From NCBI RefSeq assembly GCF_049615385.1, contig NZ_JBMZFL010000002.1: a stretch of DNA of 64,000 nucleotides; one strand, written 5' to 3'. This DNA is from Aequoribacter sp049615385 (GTDB taxonomy: Bacteria; Pseudomonadota; Gammaproteobacteria; Pseudomonadales; Halieaceae). The notes under the pieces were generated by a model. That model was not told the DNA's origin, searched no databases, and saw only the letters and a program-made list of their open reading frames with translations. Positions 59,284 through 64,000 of the stretch are shown piece by piece. Both the position numbers and the translations under genes were made by a program. Positions within the stretch are counted from its first letter, which is position 1. The number at the start of each line of letters is the position of its first letter.

Positions 59284-61725
59284 TTATTGGCAGTTCACTA
59301 CCGATTCTGGTGTGGCCTCAGAGCTTATCGCAACACGCTTCAAGGTCATAGTTAAAGGTTTGGCGCTGGCAATGACCAAAGGAGCATTAATTTGCGATAA
59401 GTCCGCACCGCGGTCTGCAAAGCACGCTAAGGGAATCGAAGCCTCTTGCCATTCTCCAACTGCTGCCGCCGCTAGCACGTCTGCAAACGGCACTTCACCC
59501 GTACAGGGATATTCGCAATCCATGCGAACCGCAACGTCTCCTTCAGGCGCTTGATCAACTCGATAGTTTAGCGTCAGGTAAGCGCCACTCTCGCCCCAAG
59601 AACTAAAATCTAAGGGCGCCTGCGAGTACCAATATACTTGCGCTACACCCACAGAGGCGTTCCCGAAACGAACCTGGCGAGCGTCTTCCTGCACATTTAC
59701 GTCGACCGAGCGCACTTCGACTGCGCCCTCAGCACTGCGCACAAATTTGGAGTTCACTGGAATTTCCCAGTCGCTGTTGTCGCCAACTGCCATTAGCCAT
59801 GGATCAAAGGTCCGCGCATCAAAGATAACCTGCTCTGCCTGTGCACGCTGCAGCAGAGGTTGTTCATTGAGATCGTCTCGCAGAGTTTCTTCACTCTCTA
59901 AGGTCAAGCCGTAGCCATAGGGAAACAGTACGCTCGCTACCGGCAAGTCAGGGTTAGTGGGGTGAACATCAATAGCGGGCCAGTTAAACGAGAGTCGGCC
60001 TTTAAAATCGAAGTCACTGCCGGGTTCTGCAAACAATACGTCAGCAACGCCGATACCCTCGGTACCTGGTAGCCAAGCCACAACAAAGGCGTCGCTCGCG
60101 TTCAATTCGGGGTTGACCCACATCGGCCTACCGGTCAAAAACACCGCGACAGTGGGAATACCATCTGATTGCAAAGCCTGCAGCAGCTGTTGACCCGCCG
60201 GATGCTCAGCACCAAAGTTTAGGCTGTCGATATCGCCTTGGCCCTCGGCATAGGGGGTTTCGCCGAACACCACCACGGCCACATCAGGGCGCTGGCTATA
60301 GTGACCACTGGGGCTGTAAGTCACTTCGGCACCTTTTTCTGCCGCAACGGACTCTATACCCTGCAATATAGACTGTGCACCCGGGAAATCAGAGTTTTGG
60401 TTTCCCGTACCCTGCCAAGTAATCGTCCAACCGCCCGATTGCTGACCGATATCGTTCGCCGCACTGCCAACGACCAAAATCGACTGGCCGCGCTTTAGGG
60501 GCAGGACTTGGTCGTTGTTCTTAAGCAGCACTAATGACTCGCGCACCGCCTGTCGCGCAATCTCGCGATGTGAGGCCTGACCGATGACGGACGCATCTAG
60601 TACCGCCGATGAGGGAAGCGGTTTATCCATGATTCCGGCCAGAACTTTAACGCGCAGGATGCGACGCACGGCATCATCAATACGAGACATCGGAATGTCG
60701 CCATTCGCCACTTGATCTAACATATTGTGGTACAGCGCTTCCCAGTCTTCAGGGACCATGACCATGTCCATACCAGCGTTTATCGCTTGCACGCAGTCAC
60801 TGTTTGAACAGCCGGCGACCTCGCCAATGCCATTCCAGTCAGAGATAATAAATCCATCGAACCCCAAACGGTCTTTAAGCACGTCAGTTAAGATCGTTTT
60901 GCTACCGTGGATCTTCTTACCGTTCCAAGAATTGAAAGAGGCCATGACACTCATAACGCCTTCACGTAGCGCTGTCTCATAGCCGCCCGCGTGCTGCTCT
61001 AGCAGCTCTTCAAGCGACAAACGTGTGTCACCACGATCGATACCCCTAAATGTTCCGCCATCGCCCACGAAGTGTTTCGCGGTCGCCACCATGTTTTCAG
61101 ACTGCAAACCGCGCACAACGGCCTCGGCGTAGTCCGCCACAATGTCAGGACGGTCGCTGTAGCTCTCGTAAGTGCGACCCCATCGATTATCTTTAACGAT
61201 AGCAACGGTCGGAGCAAAGATACCATCGATACCAGTGGCGCGCACTTCACGCGAAGTCGCCGCGCCTATTTGCTCGATCAACTCAGGGTTGCGCGCCGCA
61301 CCAAGCCCAATATTGTGAGGGAATATCGTTGCACCGACGACGTTGTTGTGACCGTGAACTGCATCGGTACCCCACATGATTGGGATCCCGGCGTTACCTT
61401 CGCTGGTATCAATAGAGGCAAGGTAAAGTTCGTCAGCCAGAGCAACCCACTCGGCCACGGTGGCCTGCTTGTTTTTGTTGGGGAATGAGCCCCCACCATT
61501 GAGGACTGAGCCGAAGCCATACTTACGCACTTGGTCAGGCGTCACGTACTGTATCTCTGGCTGAATCATCTGAGCGATTTTCTGCTCGAGCGTGAGCGTA
61601 CTCATAATCCCGTCGACGCGCGCTTCCACCTCTGGATCTATCAAATCTTTCGCCGCGTACGACACCCCAGCGAAAGCGACCATAACACCGCAGCAAATCG
61701 CTTTTAATGATCGTGTACCTAACAT
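59284..61725 (-). CDS. Exported GH3 beta-glucosidase
   Basis: An 813-residue glycoside hydrolase family 3 enzyme with a signal peptide (cleavage near residue 24). The (beta/alpha)8 domain holds KHFVGDGG near 217 and the catalytic nucleophile D296 in FIISDWNG. The alpha/beta sandwich domain follows, then a C-terminal ~170-residue beta domain as in ExoP/CGA-type exo-beta-1,3/1,4-glucanases. Probably cleaves laminari-oligosaccharides to glucose in the periplasm or outside. Middle gene of the glucan operon. Confidence 0.9.
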   Translation of the reverse strand: MLGTRSLKAICCGVMVAFAGVSYAAKDLIDPEVEARVDGIMSTLTLEQKIAQMIQPEIQYVTPDQVRKYGFGSVLNGGGSFPNKNKQATVAEWVALADELYLASIDTSEGNAGIPIMWGTDAVHGHNNVVGATIFPHNIGLGAARNPELIEQIGAATSREVRATGIDGIFAPTVAIVKDNRWGRTYESYSDRPDIVADYAEAVVRGLQSENMVATAKHFVGDGGTFRGIDRGDTRLSLEELLEQHAGGYETALREGVMSVMASFNSWNGKKIHGSKTILTDVLKDRLGFDGFIISDWNGIGEVAGCSNSDCVQAINAGMDMVMVPEDWEALYHNMLDQVANGDIPMSRIDDAVRRILRVKVLAGIMDKPLPSSAVLDASVIGQASHREIARQAVRESLVLLKNNDQVLPLKRGQSILVVGSAANDIGQQSGGWTITWQGTGNQNSDFPGAQSILQGIESVAAEKGAEVTYSPSGHYSQRPDVAVVVFGETPYAEGQGDIDSLNFGAEHPAGQQLLQALQSDGIPTVAVFLTGRPMWVNPELNASDAFVVAWLPGTEGIGVADVLFAEPGSDFDFKGRLSFNWPAIDVHPTNPDLPVASVLFPYGYGLTLESEETLRDDLNEQPLLQRAQAEQVIFDARTFDPWLMAVGDNSDWEIPVNSKFVRSAEGAVEVRSVDVNVQEDARQVRFGNASVGVAQVYWYSQAPLDFSSWGESGAYLTLNYRVDQAPEGDVAVRMDCEYPCTGEVPFADVLAAAAVGEWQEASIPLACFADRGADLSQINAPLVIASAKPLTMTLKRVAISSEATPESVVNCQ

Positions 61726-61756
61726 AACAAACCTCTTACTCGCTTTGTGCAGCTTT

Positions 61757-63115
61757 TTATTCTGCTATTTGATTCATATCGTAGATGCGGACATAGTCCA
61801 CCACCATACGCTGTGGAAAAATACTGTCATCGATGGGTCCACCGGCGCGCCCCCACATACCACCAATTGCCAAGTTCATGATCACGTGAAAAGAATGATC
61901 AAAGGGCCACTGGCGCCAGCCCTCGCCGTCGCGGGTGTAAGTAAAATAACGCAAGCCGTCCACCAGCATGTCCATACGATCCGGTGTCCACTGCAAAGTG
62001 TAAACATGGAAATCTTCAGCCAAATCCGGAAGTACAATACTGCCTTTACGCTGGTTGCCCTCGACCCAATAGTACCCCTTAGTGTGGACGGTACCATGCA
62101 CAACGCCCGGTTCAAATCCAACGTGTTCCATCAGGTCGATTTCACCCGAATTAGGCCAAGCATCGCAGTTGGCATTACCTTGCCAATCCGGTGTTCTCGC
62201 GTCACAAATGGTGGCATAGCGATAGGGGTGTGTAGGCAACAACCAAATCGCGGGCCAGACGCCTTGTCCCCGAGGAAGCTTGGCTCTTACATCCAAACGC
62301 CCGTACATGAAATCAAGTTTGCCCGAGCTGTGAATTCGGCCAGAATGGTACCTAGCATCGCTGCCGCTGGCCTTGTGTGCTTCGATAATCAGCTTACCGT
62401 CTTCCAAGCGCAGGTTTTCGAGCGAGTTAACATAGGCCTGATCCTCATCGTTTACTTTGCGAGCGGGCCACTCATCGACGCTCCAGAATCGAGAATCCAG
62501 CGCCGTACCATCAAACTCATCGGCCCACCGCAAAGTCCCAAGCGCTTGCGACTGAACGGGCTCTAAGCGAAAAGCACTAATTAAGGGCATATCAGGCGCT
62601 GCGCGAAACTCAAGCACAATGGAGCCATCGGCGGTGTCGACGGGTAAAGTTCTAGCTAAGGCAGCTTCAGTAAGCCCATCGCGCGCCTTTGGAATATTAA
62701 AATCCGCCAGCCGCTCTTTACCACCAACCCAGACGCTGAACCGCCGGCTCTCAACCCCCGGTCGTTCGGCAAAGAACAAAGTGAGCGCGTATTGACCAGG
62801 AACGACCTGTAATTCATAGCTCTGAGGTCCTTCACGAAAACTTTGATACAGTGCTTCTTGCTGGCTTCCTTTTACCTTGTCGATGGTTCCGCAAGTGCTG
62901 TGCGTCTGCTCTGCGCATGAATCTTGCAGATAAACCGTGCCGTCGGGACCCTTGAACAGGCTACCGCCAAGGTTTACCGCGACGACATTTGAGGGGGGTG
63001 CTTTAACGGCCATAGGGTCTGACGCTGACGCCCCCCCAGCCTGACTCACGGTCGCCGTACAAAGCGTAAGCGCAGAGATACACCCCAGTACTATTGGACC
63101 CAGTTTAAAGCGCAA
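61757..63115 (-). CDS. Exported GH16 endo-beta-glucanase with malectin-like domain
   Basis: A 452-residue exported protein: signal peptide (1-26), a malectin-like carbohydrate-binding domain (about 44-187, VNLGGSLFKGPDGTVYLQD) and a GH16 domain (about 195-452). Catalytic residues are E325, D327 and E330 in GEIDLMEHVG, the layout of laminarinases. It would cut beta-1,3-glucan such as laminarin. First gene of the operon GH16-GH3-symporter. A C-terminal, rather than N-terminal, binding domain is more usual in GH16 laminarinases. Confidence 0.9.
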   Translation of the reverse strand: MRFKLGPIVLGCISALTLCTATVSQAGGASASDPMAVKAPPSNVVAVNLGGSLFKGPDGTVYLQDSCAEQTHSTCGTIDKVKGSQQEALYQSFREGPQSYELQVVPGQYALTLFFAERPGVESRRFSVWVGGKERLADFNIPKARDGLTEAALARTLPVDTADGSIVLEFRAAPDMPLISAFRLEPVQSQALGTLRWADEFDGTALDSRFWSVDEWPARKVNDEDQAYVNSLENLRLEDGKLIIEAHKASGSDARYHSGRIHSSGKLDFMYGRLDVRAKLPRGQGVWPAIWLLPTHPYRYATICDARTPDWQGNANCDAWPNSGEIDLMEHVGFEPGVVHGTVHTKGYYWVEGNQRKGSIVLPDLAEDFHVYTLQWTPDRMDMLVDGLRYFTYTRDGEGWRQWPFDHSFHVIMNLAIGGMWGRAGGPIDDSIFPQRMVVDYVRIYDMNQIAE

Positions 63116-63227
63116 AACGCCACCTTTATTCGTTATTAACAGACCGCAGAGGGTCTAGGGTCACACAGCGATTTCGAGGGCAACAGACCCACTGCGATAA
63201 GGTGGATTAATAAACAGCTTAGTTGGA

Positions 63228-63998
63228 CTAATTCAACAAGTGAACGATGGACTGACGGTAGTTTCGGCTCACTTTCAAAGTGGTGTCTCCCTCGAGGTGC
63301 AACAAAGATTCCCCTTTTGACAAGGGCGTTATTTGAGTCACCTTATCAAGGTTGACCAGAGTCGAACGATGAATGCGAGCAAATGGCCCGGAACTTAAAC
63401 GCTGCGACAGCTCCGTCATAGTGCAACGCATAATATGCGTAACAGGACCCACGTGCACACACATGTAATCGCCCGCTGCATCCACCCAATCAATATCGTT
63501 AAAGTCAACGAGCTGAATTTGACCATTGTCGCGGATGGTAAGTTTCTGCACGGCGCCAGATGCCGGTGGCTGCAATTGAGTGTCACGCCCCAGCGCTTTA
63601 TCGACGGCACTCATGAGTTCACCTTTTGACACAGTTACATGGCGTTCTCGGGCCCGCTCAATGGCGCGAGTTAGGCGCGAAGCCTCTAAGGGTTTCAGCA
63701 CATAGTCTACTGCTGCTAAATCGAAGGCCTCGACAGCATAGTCATCATAAGCCGTTGCAAAGATGAACAGGGGCATAGCGTCGTCTTCTTGAATCGCTTT
63801 CACGACGTCAAAGCCGTTCATGCCTGGCATCTGAATATCTAAAAACACCAAGTCGGGTGATTCTTCGCGGATCGCGGCAATAGCTTCCCGACCATTTTTG
63901 CACGTACCAATGACTTCAATATCGCCGTTGTCAGCGAGCAATGACAGTAGATATTCTCGCGCTAGGGGCTCATCGTCGACAACTATTGTGCGCATCAT
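63228..63998 (-). CDS. LytTR-family response regulator
   Basis: 256 residues: receiver domain (1-120) with phosphoacceptor D in LVFLDIQMPGMNG near 55 and K in YVLKPLEA near 102, then a LytTR DNA-binding domain (about 150-256, FARIHRSTLVNLDKVTQI). The first ATG (63998) or the second (63995) could be used. The overlap with TGA suggests coupling to a sensor kinase gene just outside the window. It lies upstream of the glucan operon on the same strand, 112 bases away, and might regulate it. Confidence 0.9.
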   Translation of the reverse strand: MMRTIVVDDEPLAREYLLSLLADNGDIEVIGTCKNGREAIAAIREESPDLVFLDIQMPGMNGFDVVKAIQEDDAMPLFIFATAYDDYAVEAFDLAAVDYVLKPLEASRLTRAIERARERHVTVSKGELMSAVDKALGRDTQLQPPASGAVQKLTIRDNGQIQLVDFNDIDWVDAAGDYMCVHVGPVTHIMRCTMTELSQRLSSGPFARIHRSTLVNLDKVTQITPLSKGESLLHLEGDTTLKVSRNYRQSIVHLLN

Positions 63999-64000
63999 GA

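Noticed and set aside
1..64000. CRISPR array
   Set aside because: No evenly spaced identical short repeats were seen; the repeats present are operators or large duplications.

Overview
The window looks like the chromosome of a marine or halophilic gammaproteobacterium of moderate GC content. This rests on gene content only: an ectoine operon with its own aspartokinase, taurine dissimilation through Xsc, heterotetrameric sarcosine oxidase, guanidine assimilation and a laminarin-type GH16/GH3 locus. No rRNA or complete tRNA gene was seen, so the species is not assigned.

Bases 1-10,523 are an accessory island. It holds three HipBA-type toxin-antitoxin pairs plus the 5' part of a fourth hipA, an XRE-ImmA/IrrE metalloprotease with a PIN-domain protein, and a MerR-methyltransferase fusion. 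All toxin-antitoxin genes lie on the minus strand, most with recognisable palindromic operators. The island is bracketed by two direct copies of a ~0.95 kb segment (51-1006 and 9595-10523) that carry identical hipB genes and diverged hipA genes.

Backbone genes begin at 10,670: a GDT1-type cation transporter, a small exported protein and a LysR regulator. The sarcosine oxidase operon soxBDAG follows (12,930-18,198) and converges on a GlxA-type AraC regulator. From 19.2 to 26.5 kb come a nucleoside-gate membrane protein, an atypical SDR, an NTF2-like protein, an ATP-grasp protein and a three-gene polysaccharide operon.

Bases 26.5-33.3 kb hold the least explained locus: a TIM-barrel isomerase-like protein, a membrane di-iron desaturase-like enzyme and a complete NitT/TauT-type ABC importer. 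It sits behind what looks like a sigma-54 promoter with two NtrC-like boxes. A TetR regulator and a GlnT/GmaS-type glutamine synthetase homologue adjoin it. I infer a nitrogen-regulated uptake and breakdown pathway for an unidentified compound.

Bases 33.4-44.0 kb carry taurine breakdown: tpa, a putative sulfate exporter, an AGCS symporter, tauR, xsc, a citrate synthase and pta, with CTGGCT direct repeats before tpa and xsc. The ectoine operon ectABC-ask (47.6-44.0 kb, minus strand) converges on pta.

Bases 57.5-47.7 kb (minus strand) are a guanidine operon: sigma-54-like promoter, ykkC/guanidine-I riboswitch, ABC importer, two DUF1989 proteins, a urea-carboxylase-family guanidine carboxylase, allophanate hydrolase and a strong terminator. 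The window ends with a beta-glucan locus (GH16 with a malectin-like domain, GH3, sodium:solute symporter) and a LytTR response regulator. Overall the region scavenges nitrogen, sulfur and carbon from organic osmolytes and algal polysaccharide.
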